Source: Tyzzerella sp. An114
GTDB lineage: Bacteria; Bacillota; Clostridia; Lachnospirales; Anaerotignaceae
Assembly (NCBI RefSeq): GCF_002161055.1
Contig: NZ_NFLT01000004.1
Span: 1-64,000 of the forward strand
DNA length: 64,000 nucleotides
Direction of reading: 5' to 3'
Shown: positions 9,188 through 16,906 of the stretch, in pieces
How positions within the stretch are numbered: position 1 is the stretch's first letter
Layout of the letters: each line of letters opens with the position of its first letter
Program-made: the position numbers and the translations under genes
The notes under the pieces: generated by a model
Seen by the model: the letters and a program-made list of their open reading frames with translations, nothing else
Database searches by the model: none
Told to the model about the DNA's origin: nothing

Positions 9188-9212
9188 CTCTAAACTGTCC
9201 TGGTTCTAACAT
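9183..9212 (-). CDS. Putative 9-codon leader peptide
   Basis: ATG at 9212 encodes MLEPGQFRE and stops at 9183. A GGAGAT ribosome-site candidate lies 13 nt upstream, a little far, and a second GGAG directly abuts the ATG. It has no recognised homology. The only support is position: it ends within the stem of the terminator at 9135-9187. It could control read-through toward the MATE gene through ribosome stalling, for instance by a translation-targeting drug, or it could be chance. Confidence 0.3.
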   Translation of the reverse strand: MLEPGQFRE

Positions 9213-9871
9213 CTCCACTGGAATATCTCCTTTTCTTTTTCAGGTTTTATTTTTTATTCTTTCTTTAATTATAATATATTTTTTATTTCAAGTATAATTG
9301 ATTTTTAATGAATACTAATATTTACGGTATCACCATTCACCACTTAATCATATTATCTATATATTTATTATAATACATTATGTTAAAAATAAGATATAAA
9401 AAATAAATTGTTTAAATCGCTTTTAACAATGTACGTATTTCACAAATACTTCTGATTTAAAAACCTGTTTCGATTCTATGCTTATTTAAGGTGCATAATA
9501 CTTTAGGTAAATTAAAACCTCTTGGCTTTTTCAGTTAAACTATAAGGAATACGATTTTTAAATAGTTAATTTGAATTAATCACATTGTTTTTTTAGCGGT
9601 TTCCTCCTTTATAGATTGTTCCGGATTAAGATTAATTAGAAACTAATTTCTTTACACTAATTCCTACACTTTTCCTTTACAATATATAATTAAAGATAAT
9701 GTTGCAAATCATACAAATTCAATATTAAATTTTAAATAGAATTTAATCTCGGAAAATTAACAATCATTATAAAATTATCCCTGGGAATTGTTTAATAAGA
9801 TTAAAAACTCAAATAAAAAACTTTTATTATTGTGAATTTGTTCTTTAATTTGCTTTCTTTATCTTGTCTCT

Positions 9872-9900
9872 ATTATATAATAGTTATAATAAAATGTCAA
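9872..9900 (-). promoter_or_regulatory. Consensus sigma-A promoter heading a gene-free region
   Basis: Minus strand: TTGACA (9895-9900), exactly 17 bp, TATAAT (9872-9877). Both hexamers are perfect. The nearest downstream gene on this strand is the MATE gene about 1 kb away. Confidence 0.75.
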
Positions 9901-10063
9901 CAACTTTTTAAAAAATTATTTAAAATTTATTTTAAAGATATATTGTATCTACAAAAATACAATTTAAGTGATATTATGTACATAAACAACCAATAAAATA
10001 TCATTTTAAGTGAAAAATCACTTTATTTTAATATATGATGCATAATTGTATTTATAAAAAAAC

Positions 10064-10087
10064 AAAAAGACCTATAAAGGTCTTTTT
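10064..10087 (-). terminator. Terminator of the uracil-DNA glycosylase-like gene
   Basis: Stem AAAAAGACCT/AGGTCTTTTT (10064-10073, 10078-10087); it overlaps the stop codon of the gene. Confidence 0.8.
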
Positions 10088-10652
10088 ATAATATCTCTTT
10101 CAATTTATTTAAGTCATCGTAATATGTATCTTTAAGACTTCTATTATATATTATTGCAGCTGGATGATATAAAGCAAATATCTTTTTACCATCATGCTCT
10201 GTTATTTTTCCGTGATAATCTCCTATAACAGCTTTATTATCATCAAGAACTGCTCTTAAAGGTGTGTTTCCCAAAGTAACTATAATATCAGGTTTTATAC
10301 TTTCAATTTCTTTCATTAAAAAAGGAGAAAAGAACTCAATTTCACTTTTGTTAGGTGTTCTATTTACAGGTTTTCCAGTTTTAGCACTTAAATTAAAAGG
10401 ACGTATTTTAACAACATTTGAAATATATATCTCCTCACGTTTAAGACCAACAATTTCAAGAAATTCACTTAAATTTTTTCCGGCTTTACCTACAAAAGGT
10501 CTCTCTTGTTTTTCCTCGTCTCCTCCAGGAGCTTCTCCAATCATAAATATTTTTGCCTTTTCAGTACCTTCTCCAAATACAATTACTCTATCAGAATAAT
10601 CAGACTCTTTAACTTTTTCAAGAAGTTCATTCTTTATATCTTCAATATTCAT
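10086..10652 (-). CDS. Uracil-DNA glycosylase superfamily protein (family 4-like)
   Basis: About 188 aa from ATG 10652, preceded by AAAGGGGAA; a TTG two codons earlier is less likely. Motifs of UDG family 4 are present: GEAPGGDEE with RPFVGKAG, NVVKIRP, and the C-terminal LYHPAA. Family members excise uracil from DNA. Family-4 enzymes normally carry four Cys ligands for a 4Fe-4S cluster; this protein contains no cysteine at all, and NVVKIRP has Ile where a ligand Cys is usual. It is therefore a cluster-free variant of uncertain activity. It is alone, between the long MATE leader and the DnaA-box region. Confidence 0.82.
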   Translation of the reverse strand: MNIEDIKNELLEKVKESDYSDRVIVFGEGTEKAKIFMIGEAPGGDEEKQERPFVGKAGKNLSEFLEIVGLKREEIYISNVVKIRPFNLSAKTGKPVNRTPNKSEIEFFSPFLMKEIESIKPDIIVTLGNTPLRAVLDDNKAVIGDYHGKITEHDGKKIFALYHPAAIIYNRSLKDTYYDDLNKLKEIL

Positions 10653-10689
10653 AAGCAAATTTCCCCTTTCTGTTTATAACATAACATAT

Positions 10690-10714
10690 TTTTCCACAAA
10701 ATACCTGTTGATAA
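10690..10714. repeat. Inverted DnaA-box pair 1
   Basis: TTTTCCACA (10690-10698, one mismatch to TTATCCACA), 7-bp spacer, TGTTGATAA (10706-10714, one mismatch to the reverse consensus). Confidence 0.6.
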
Positions 10715-10841
10715 AATATTTTTCGCCAAAAAACTTAACATTATATATCCAGTTTCAAAAAACATTGATTTTACAATATTTTTAGTATCTAAAATATTAT
10801 ATTTATAATAACTATATAGTATTATCCATAAGTTATTAACA

Positions 10842-10866
10842 TTATCCACAGAATACCTGTTGATAA
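10842..10866. repeat. Inverted DnaA-box pair 2
   Basis: Perfect TTATCCACA (10842-10850), 7-bp spacer, TGTTGATAA (10858-10866). Same orientation and geometry as pair 1, sharing AATACC in the spacer. Confidence 0.7.
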
Positions 10867-11053
10867 CTTTATTGTTATCAAAAAACCTTATATATTCTAT
10901 ATTTTTAATATATATGTTTTATATTTATTTAAAAATAAATACTTATGTTTACTTTTTTATACAAATTATAACACATATAATTATATATTTTTACTATTTT
11001 ATACATTTTAAATCAATTTTAAAATACTATGTTTTTACAACTATAAAAACTAT

Positions 11054-11078
11054 TTATCCACAGCATTTCTGTTGATAA
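11054..11078. repeat. Inverted DnaA-box pair 3
   Basis: Perfect TTATCCACA (11054-11062), 7-bp spacer, TGTTGATAA (11070-11078), immediately beyond the rhomboid stop codon. Confidence 0.7.
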
Positions 11079-11085
11079 TGTTTAA

Positions 11086-12123
11086 TTATAATATGCCATA
11101 CATAACAATAGAAGAAATAATTCCACCTATAAATCCCCCTATATGTCCCATATTATCAACACCAGTTTCAACAAATCCAAGCATAATATTTATAGCAACA
11201 AGTATAAGCATTGTTGAGTAATTTATACCTTCAATACTCTTTTTATTTCTTTTAGAAGTATATAATATACAAGCGATAAGACCAAATATAGCACCAGAAG
11301 CACCAACAGATATTCCTCCACCAACTAAAAAACTTAAAATACTTCCACATATTCCTGAAAAGAAATATATTACTCCTGTTTCAAATGTGCCATAAAATCT
11401 TTCAGTCATACCACCAAATATATAAAGTGAAATCATATTTTGAGCTATATGAATTAAATCAGAGTGTATGAACATACAAGTAAATAGCCTATAAAATTGA
11501 TTATACAATCTTATATAATAACTACTGTTTCCAAACATATTAATAAACTCATCTCTATTTCCTGTAATCATCATAACAGCAAATATAATTATATTTATCA
11601 ACATAAGAGATTTTGTAAAAATAATATTTTTATTTCCAACAGATTTTTTAATTTCTCTATTAATTTTATTATTATTTTGAAAAGGTAAACACTTTTCAAT
11701 ATTTATTATTTTATCAGGCTGATTATTGCCTGTATATAATCTTTTTTCAGATAAATCATATATCCACCATATATTATAGTGCCCTGCCTCAGGATAAAAT
11801 TCAAGAGATTTTAAGAACTCAATTTTTTTATCATCAATATTTTCAGTAAATATAATATTTAAGCAAACAGCACTTTTACAAAAAAATGGGGCAAAAGTTG
11901 TGTTTAAAAAGCCATAAATTTTCTCTGAAAAATCACATTTTTCATTTATATATAAATCAAAATCAATAAACTCATCACTTGTAATACTTACAGTATAAAA
12001 AACAGGACTGTCAGCTTTTATAAAATATCGTTCATCAAAACTGTGCTGTGAAAATTTTATATTAGTTTCCGAAAACCCCTCTTTAATAATATTTCCACAA
12101 AATTTATCAATATACTGTCTCAT
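11086..12123 (-). CDS. Rhomboid-family intramembrane serine protease
   Basis: 345 aa. The C-terminal half (from about residue 170) has six or seven hydrophobic segments with the catalytic dyad: Ser276 in GASGAIFG and His327 in NMGHIGG, plus the loop HSDLIHIAQNMISLY. It cuts membrane proteins within the bilayer. The first 165 residues are a soluble domain of a type found ahead of clostridial rhomboids, whose role is unknown. The start ATG follows AGAAAGGAA. A separate promoter and a leader with two hairpins precede it (12148-12310), so it is probably not part of the bofA unit. Confidence 0.9.
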   Translation of the reverse strand: MRQYIDKFCGNIIKEGFSETNIKFSQHSFDERYFIKADSPVFYTVSITSDEFIDFDLYINEKCDFSEKIYGFLNTTFAPFFCKSAVCLNIIFTENIDDKKIEFLKSLEFYPEAGHYNIWWIYDLSEKRLYTGNNQPDKIINIEKCLPFQNNNKINREIKKSVGNKNIIFTKSLMLINIIIFAVMMITGNRDEFINMFGNSSYYIRLYNQFYRLFTCMFIHSDLIHIAQNMISLYIFGGMTERFYGTFETGVIYFFSGICGSILSFLVGGGISVGASGAIFGLIACILYTSKRNKKSIEGINYSTMLILVAINIMLGFVETGVDNMGHIGGFIGGIISSIVMYGIL

Positions 12124-12147
12124 AAAAAATTCCTTTCTGTATATAGA

Positions 12148-12180
12148 AAAAACTCATTGAACAAAGTCCAATGAGTTTTT
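12148..12180 (-). terminator. Terminator-like hairpin just before the rhomboid gene
   Basis: Perfect 12-bp stem (12148-12159, 12169-12180) with a U-run on the minus strand, ending about 25 nt before the rhomboid ATG. It is either the end of the bofA transcript or an attenuator. Confidence 0.6.
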
Positions 12181-12181
12181 A

Positions 12182-12207
12182 GAATAAGAAACGGGGATTT
12201 CTTATTC
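12182..12207 (-). other. Leader hairpin before the rhomboid gene
   Basis: GAATAAGAAA (12182-12191) pairs perfectly with 12198-12207 around a 6-nt loop, directly next to the terminator hairpin. Confidence 0.5.
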
Positions 12208-12281
12208 CGGGAGTGATATATACTTTAAAATTTAAAAGGATTGGGGATATGTGAAATAAATTTTCCACAATACCCTTTTTT

Positions 12282-12310
12282 ATAGTATCATCTATAAGGC
12301 ATTTAGTCAA
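12282..12310 (-). promoter_or_regulatory. Probable rhomboid promoter
   Basis: Minus strand: TTGACT (12305-12310), 17-bp spacer, TACTAT (12282-12287), just past the bofA stop; it would give a leader of about 150 nt. Confidence 0.55.
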
Positions 12311-12320
12311 CAGCCTTATT

Positions 12321-12581
12321 TTAAATAATAGCATTCACAGCAATTATGGCAAAAATCCCCGGTATACCCAAAAATCCTGATAAAACCAAAGTAACAATAT
12401 TTCCACCTATCGAAAATCCTGCTGTATTCATCAAAGTGAATATAAAATAACCAATAGCTCCATTTAATAAAAATCTAAATATAAATTTAAAAACTCCCGA
12501 AAATATAACCCCAACAAGTATTATAAAGCATACAATAATCATAAGCTGTATAAGATTGTCAGAATTCAAAATACTACACAC
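12321..12581 (-). CDS. bofA: BofA-family protein (pro-sigma-K processing inhibitor)
   Basis: Up to 86 aa, almost entirely hydrophobic, with three membrane segments and the family C terminus GNIVTLVLSGFLGIPGIF. In Bacillus BofA holds the SpoIVFB protease inactive in the outer forespore membrane until the sigma-K checkpoint. The start is unclear: GTG 12581 touches the ribosome site GGGGGA, while TTG 12569 leaves a 12-nt gap; one of these is used. It follows the DUF2508 gene as yaaL precedes bofA in Bacillus, which supports the assignment. It implies a spore-forming lineage, though BofA also occurs in some non-sporulating relatives. Confidence 0.82.
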   Translation of the reverse strand: MCSILNSDNLIQLMIIVCFIILVGVIFSGVFKFIFRFLLNGAIGYFIFTLMNTAGFSIGGNIVTLVLSGFLGIPGIFAIIAVNAII

Positions 12582-12607
12582 TCCCCCTATTTTTTATTTT
12601 TTATTTT

Positions 12608-12877
12608 TTATCTTTTCCATCTTTTCTTTGGCTCTTTTTTAAACACTTCCGCAGAAACACCGTATTTTTTGGCAAGCCGTAAAAAATACTGGTACTTTTT
12701 ATTTAGGGATATAATTTCATAAATATAACTGTCAATCAAAATTTCATCAGTAGACATATCAAAATTCATTTTCGTTTTGACAAGCTGTAATTTTATTTTT
12801 TCTATCTCTCCAAGTATTTCACTTTCTGTAAATGAAATGCCTTCTTTTTTATCTTCAAGTATTTTTTCGGCTGTCAT
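12608..12877 (-). CDS. DUF2508 (YaaL-like) protein
   Basis: 89 aa, charged and helical, with the family core DEILIDSYIYEIISLNKKYQ followed by YFLRLAKKYGV. The function of the family is unknown. The start ATG follows AAAGGAGGATATTT. It is first in an operon with bofA (26-nt gap), the same pairing as yaaL-bofA in Bacillus. The Bacillus copies lie near the origin too, so the gene order is ancestral. Confidence 0.85.
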   Translation of the reverse strand: MTAEKILEDKKEGISFTESEILGEIEKIKLQLVKTKMNFDMSTDEILIDSYIYEIISLNKKYQYFLRLAKKYGVSAEVFKKEPKKRWKR

Positions 12878-12977
12878 AAATATCCTCCTTTGAGACCTTT
12901 CATTACTCTTTTATAAAAGTATAGTCAAAAATGGTAAAAATTATGCCCCTTGTCCGTTAATTAATCATAAATACAAT

Positions 12978-13012
12978 AAAAAAAGCCGGAGTAAATATTA
13001 CTCCGACTTTAT
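12978..13012 (-). terminator. Terminator of IMP dehydrogenase
   Basis: Stem AAAGCCGGAGTA with its complement ending in CTCCGACTTT and A/T tails, just after the guaB stop codon. Confidence 0.75.
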
Positions 13013-13024
13013 ATTTTAAATATA

Positions 13025-14533
13025 TTATTTAATTACAGTCATATTATTGTCTTTAAGAACAACGTCATGAGCTCCACCCTCAACAATACTTGTTGCAGAA
13101 ACGAGAGTAATTTTAGCTTTCTTCTGAAGTTCAGGGATAGTTAAAGCACCACAGTTACACATTGTGTGTTTAACTTTGCTAAGTGTAAGATTAACGTTGT
13201 CTTTAAGTTTTCCAGCATAAGGAACATAAGAGTCAACACCTTCTTCAAAGGCCATTTTCTTATCTCCACCAAGGTCGTATCTCTGCCAGTTTCTAGCTCT
13301 GCTTGAGCCTTCACCCCAGTACTCTTTCATATAACTTCCGTTGATATTTACTTTATTTGTAGGGCTTTCGTCAAAACGTGAGAAGTATCTACCAAGCATA
13401 ACGAAATCAGCACCCATAGCAAGAGCAAGTGTTATATGATAGTCATAAACAATACCACCATCAGAACAGATAGGAATATAAATACCTGTCTTTTCATAGT
13501 ATTCATCTCTTGCAGCAGCAACTTCTATAACAGCAGTAGCCTGTCCACGTCCAATACCTTTCTGTTCTCTTGTTATACAGATAGAACCGCCACCGATACC
13601 AATTTTAACAAAGTCAGCTCCAGCCTCAGCAAGGAACATAAAACCTTCACGGTCAACAACGTTTCCAGCACCAACTTTAACAGTGTCACCATATTTTTCT
13701 CTTATGAAATCAATAGTTATTTTCTGCCACTCTGAGAAACCTTCTGATGAGTCAATACATAAAACGTCAGCTCCAGCCTCAACAAGAGCAGGAACTCTCT
13801 CTGCAAAGTCTCTTGTGTTTATACCAGCACCAACAACATATCTTTTTGATGCATCAAGAAGCTCATTTACATTTTCTTTGTGTGAGTCATAATCTTTACG
13901 GAATACCATATATACAAGATGCTGATTTTCATCAACGATAGGAAGGGCATTAAGTTTATGGTCCCAAATAATGTTATTAGCTTCTTTGAGAGATGTTCCC
14001 TTTGGAGCAACAACAAGTTTATCAAAAGGAGTCATGAACTCTTTTACTTTTACACTTCTTTCCATACGGCTTATACGATAGTCACGGCTTGTAACAATAC
14101 CTATAAGTTTTCCAGTAGCTGTACCATCTTCAGTAACAGCAACAGTTGAATGACCTGTTTTTTCTTTAAGGTCTAAAATATCCTGTAAAGTACATTCAGG
14201 TTTTATATTTGAATCACTTACAACAAATCCAGCTTTGTATGATTTTGCACGAGAAACCATAGCAGCCTGACTTTCTATTGACTGAGAACCATATATAAAT
14301 GAAATACCGCCTTCTTTTGCAAGGGCAACAGCCATCTTATCATCTGATACAGACTGCATAACAGCAGAAACCATAGGTATATTCATTGTTATAGCAGGTT
14401 CTTCACCTTTTTTAAATTTAACAACAGGTGTCTTAAGACTTACGTTTGTTGGAATACACTCTGATGAAGAATATCCCGGTACAAGAAGATATTCATTAAA
14501 TGTACGGGAAGGTTCGTCGTAATAAAATGCCAT
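13025..14533 (-). CDS. guaB: Inosine-5'-monophosphate dehydrogenase
   Basis: 502 aa. It oxidises IMP to XMP with NAD+, the committed step of guanine nucleotide synthesis. The TIM-barrel ([11 protein letters not shown] near the N terminus) is interrupted by two CBS domains (about 95-225: [23 protein letters not shown] then LNALPIVDE). The catalytic loop [16 protein letters not shown] contains the Cys that forms the thioimidate with IMP; CSDGGI and the YFSRFDESP flap region follow. It is slightly longer than typical (about 490 aa) and belongs to the clostridial subgroup. The start ATG follows AAAGGAGGAG. It is monocistronic, and no riboswitch is seen in the roughly 100-nt leader. Confidence 0.95.
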   Translation of the reverse strand: MAFYYDEPSRTFNEYLLVPGYSSSECIPTNVSLKTPVVKFKKGEEPAITMNIPMVSAVMQSVSDDKMAVALAKEGGISFIYGSQSIESQAAMVSRAKSYKAGFVVSDSNIKPECTLQDILDLKEKTGHSTVAVTEDGTATGKLIGIVTSRDYRISRMERSVKVKEFMTPFDKLVVAPKGTSLKEANNIIWDHKLNALPIVDENQHLVYMVFRKDYDSHKENVNELLDASKRYVVGAGINTRDFAERVPALVEAGADVLCIDSSEGFSEWQKITIDFIREKYGDTVKVGAGNVVDREGFMFLAEAGADFVKIGIGGGSICITREQKGIGRGQATAVIEVAAARDEYYEKTGIYIPICSDGGIVYDYHITLALAMGADFVMLGRYFSRFDESPTNKVNINGSYMKEYWGEGSSRARNWQRYDLGGDKKMAFEEGVDSYVPYAGKLKDNVNLTLSKVKHTMCNCGALTIPELQKKAKITLVSATSIVEGGAHDVVLKDNNMTVIK

Positions 14534-14639
14534 TTTAAAACTCCTCCTTTAGATATATAACTATAAAAATTTTAAAAATTAAATCACGTTTATATTTTTA
14601 ATAGTTTATCACTAAATTTGATAATTTTCTATAAATAAA

Positions 14640-15125
14640 TTATCTCTTAATGTGATTAAGGCAATTTTTTGCTATTATGCCTATTAAAGCCCCTGTTATG
14701 ATACCAGAAATTATAAGTATAGGCATATAAATTGATAGATTTGTCTTCACAACAAGACTTGCAACGACAATCTGACCAATATTATGGCATATTCCACCCA
14801 ATATGCTGACACTGTATATATTAAACTTAAAAATATTTTTAGCTATAACCATAACAGTAAAGCTTAAAATTGCACCAGCCATACTATATAAGAAACCTGA
14901 AAAACCAGAAAACAGCAAACCAGAAATAATAATTCTTATTATTGATATACCCAAAGCTGTTTTATTTCCAAAATAATACATAGCCATAACAACAATAACA
15001 TTTGCAAGGCCAAGTTTGACACCGGGCACAGGTATAGGAATAGGTATCATCATTTCAACCCAACCCATAATTATTGCAAGACCGGCAAATATTCCATAGT
15101 ATGCTGTTTTTTCACTACTTTTCAT
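14640..15125 (-). CDS. Gx transporter / heptaprenyl diphosphate synthase component I family
   Basis: 161 aa, five or six membrane segments, with the family pattern GWVEMMIPIPIPVPGVKLGLANVI and the glycine-rich GGICHNIGQ. Despite its historical name the Pfam family behaves like an ECF-type membrane component and is often found with NusG-domain-II proteins, ApbE and flavin-modified electron-transfer proteins. It is 35 nt downstream of the NusG-II gene in one operon, divergent from apbE. A role in quinone precursor synthesis or extracellular flavin-based electron transfer is inferred from those associations. Confidence 0.82.
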   Translation of the reverse strand: MKSSEKTAYYGIFAGLAIIMGWVEMMIPIPIPVPGVKLGLANVIVVMAMYYFGNKTALGISIIRIIISGLLFSGFSGFLYSMAGAILSFTVMVIAKNIFKFNIYSVSILGGICHNIGQIVVASLVVKTNLSIYMPILIISGIITGALIGIIAKNCLNHIKR

Positions 15126-15160
15126 AATACACCGCCTTTTATAAACTCAAATAAAATTTT

Positions 15161-15526
15161 TTAGTTTGCCACAGTGTCAATATTATTATCATCATTACTT
15201 CGTATTTCAATTATAACTTTATGTGGCAAACATATTATTTTTTCACCATTTTTATTTATTTTTTTCTGATTTACACAATGTTTATCAGGGCAATCCGCCT
15301 CTATAACATCAGCATATCCATCATGTATTTTAAGAACATTGTAATTATCTCCGTTTTTTATTGTATATTCAATATCTTCCGACAGAGAAAATTTCTCACT
15401 TTCAACACCATCAATAATTAAAACTGCAACATCACCTTTGTCATTTTTCCCGAAAGTAAAGACAAAATAAGATATTACAGCAATAAAAACAAGTGCAAAT
15501 ATTAAAATTAAATCTCTTTTCTTCAT
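15161..15526 (-). CDS. NusG domain II-containing membrane-anchored protein
   Basis: 121 aa. One N-terminal membrane segment (about 5-25) is followed by an extracytoplasmic NusG domain II: NVLKIHDGYADVIEADCPDKHC with the conserved Cys pair, then KIICLPHKVIIEI. The family is known only through its neighbours (Gx transporter, ApbE, FMN-binding domains), which are all seen or implied here. The two Cys could form a disulfide or a redox site. First gene of the two-gene operon divergent from apbE. Confidence 0.85.
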   Translation of the reverse strand: MKKRDLILIFALVFIAVISYFVFTFGKNDKGDVAVLIIDGVESEKFSLSEDIEYTIKNGDNYNVLKIHDGYADVIEADCPDKHCVNQKKINKNGEKIICLPHKVIIEIRSNDDNNIDTVAN

Positions 15527-15625
15527 GCAAATCAGTCCTTTTATAATAATTTAATATGTTATATAATACATAATCATGTTTGGTTTTGAAAAGTATAAAA
15601 TTAAAAACTTTAATGGAGGTAAGAA

Positions 15626-16648
15626 ATGAAAAAAACACTGACATTGATTTTTACAGCATTATTATGTTTTTTCATAATATCCGGCTGTCAGAAAAGTGAC
15701 AACACAAATGGTACAGTATATAATCCCCCAGTATCATCAACATCATTTATGTTTGATACGGTAACCAATATAACTATATATTCAGCCAAAACAGAAGACA
15801 ATCCAGAAGAAATACTAAAAGATGTGACAAAAATATGTAATGACCTTGAAAATAAACTTTCAAAGACAATAGAGGAAAGTGATGTAAATCGTATAAACAA
15901 ATCAAAGGGAGAAGCTGTTGAAGTTTCTGATGAGACAGCAGAACTTATAAATCTTTCAAAAAAATACTCTGAACTTTCAAAAGGTGCCTTTGATATAACA
16001 ATAGCTCCTCTTTCTGAAGTTTGGAATTTTCAAAATGAAAACCCAACTCCACCTTCAGATGACGAAATAAACACTCTATTAACATCTGTGGGAATGGATT
16101 TTATAAATATAGATGGAAATACTGTCACAAAGACAAATCCTGATACAGAAATAGATTTGGGAGGTATAGCAAAGGGATATATTGCCGATAAAACAGCTGA
16201 ATATTTAAAATCAAGAAATGTAACATCAGCACTAATAAATTTTGGTGGAAATGTTGTAACAATAGGCTCTAAGCCTGATAACACACCTTTCAAAATAGGT
16301 GTACAGAAACCTTTTGCAGAAACAAATGAAGTATGTGGAGCTGTATCATCTAAAGACGGAACAATAGTAACATCAGGTACATATCAGCGTTATTTTGAAT
16401 ATAACGGTGAAAAGTATCATCATATATTAGACCCAAAAACGGGAAAACCTTCAAACAGTGGTCTTTTGTCAGTAACAATAGAAGGGACAAAATCCGCTGA
16501 TGCAGATGCTCTTAGTACAGCTTGTTTTGTATTAGGTCTTGATAAAGGAATGGAGCTTATAGAAAGTCTTGATGGTATAGAAGGGGTATTTATAACAGAA
16601 GATTATGATATAGTTACAACCAAAAATTCAACATTTGAAAAATTATAA
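15626..16648 (+). CDS. apbE: FAD:protein FMN transferase (ApbE), lipoprotein
   Basis: 340 aa. Lipobox IISGC at about residues 17-21 anchors it outside the membrane. ApbE motifs follow in order: FMFDTVTNITIY, ISKGAFDITIAPL-type segment (LSKGAFDITIAPLSEVWNF), the ligand loop EIDLGGIAKGYIAD, LINFGGNV, and the Mg-binding SADADALSTACFVLG. The enzyme cleaves FAD and attaches FMN to Thr/Ser of target proteins such as RnfG/RnfD or FMN-binding lipoproteins. No target is encoded in the window. The start ATG follows GGAGGTAAGA. Divergence from the NusG-II/Gx operon suggests a shared extracytoplasmic flavin system. Confidence 0.93.
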   Translation: MKKTLTLIFTALLCFFIISGCQKSDNTNGTVYNPPVSSTSFMFDTVTNITIYSAKTEDNPEEILKDVTKICNDLENKLSKTIEESDVNRINKSKGEAVEVSDETAELINLSKKYSELSKGAFDITIAPLSEVWNFQNENPTPPSDDEINTLLTSVGMDFINIDGNTVTKTNPDTEIDLGGIAKGYIADKTAEYLKSRNVTSALINFGGNVVTIGSKPDNTPFKIGVQKPFAETNEVCGAVSSKDGTIVTSGTYQRYFEYNGEKYHHILDPKTGKPSNSGLLSVTIEGTKSADADALSTACFVLGLDKGMELIESLDGIEGVFITEDYDIVTTKNSTFEKL

Positions 16649-16652
16649 AAAT

Positions 16653-16692
16653 AAAAGGCGTAATTTATAAAAATTACGCCTTCTGTTTTTTG
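16653..16692. terminator. Terminator after apbE
   Basis: Stem AAGGCGTAATTT (16655-16666) with 16671-16682, then a T-rich run; on the minus strand it can also end the tRNA-Phe transcript. Confidence 0.85.
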
Positions 16693-16704
16693 ACAATAAA
16701 AAAG

Positions 16705-16777
<73 letters not shown>

Positions 16778-16806
16778 AAAACGCAATTTAAACTTGCGAC
16801 TTGTAT

Positions 16807-16835
16807 ATAATACTACTTTATAATAGTTTTGTCAA
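16807..16835 (-). promoter_or_regulatory. Promoter of tRNA-Phe
   Basis: Minus strand: TTGACA (16830-16835), 17-bp spacer, TATTAT (16807-16812), 29 bp before the tRNA 5' end. Confidence 0.7.
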
Positions 16836-16854
16836 TAGTTTTTTAAAATTAATT

Positions 16855-16890
16855 TTATAATAAAACTCTCTGAAAAATCAGAGAGTTTTA
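16855..16890 (-). terminator. Terminator of the Liv operon
   Basis: Perfect 13-bp stem (16861-16873 with 16878-16890) and U-rich tail on the minus strand, after livF. Confidence 0.85.
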
Positions 16891-16906
16891 TATATTAAAA
16901 ATATAA

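Larger units (their letters stand above)
8870..10063 (-). other. Gene-free region, about 1.2 kb, probable MATE leader / ncRNA
   Basis: No protein gene of normal size fits here on either strand. Minus-strand signals all point toward the MATE gene: strong promoters at 9872-9900 and 9057-9085, an isolated TATAAT near 9270, a 9-codon ORF with ribosome site, and two hairpins followed by U-runs. Between about 9440 and 9610 there are ribosome-site-like AAAGGAGG and short coding-like stretches broken by stops. In the first part of the transcript 7-nt and 8-nt complementary arms (around 9735-9805) can form an extended stem. It may be a structured RNA or a decayed gene; neither can be decided by eye. 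Confidence 0.5.
10653..11085. other. Very AT-rich intergenic region with DnaA-box dyads
   Basis: 430 bp without a credible gene. It holds three inverted DnaA-box pairs (listed separately), a further TTGATAAC/GTTATCAA inverted repeat at 10861-10882, and between the second and third pair about 190 bp made almost only of A and T. The layout resembles a DnaA-binding locus. Confidence 0.6.

Noticed and set aside
9440-9610. Possible decayed gene (coding-like stretch KKPRGFNLPKVLCTLNKHRI)
   Set aside because: Only 24 codons between stops and no recognisable family; could be chance or part of an RNA.
10649-10849. 66-codon minus-strand reading frame upstream of the UDG-like gene
   Set aside because: AT-driven composition (long Ile/Tyr/Asn runs), no ribosome site, and it covers DnaA-box pairs 1 and 2.
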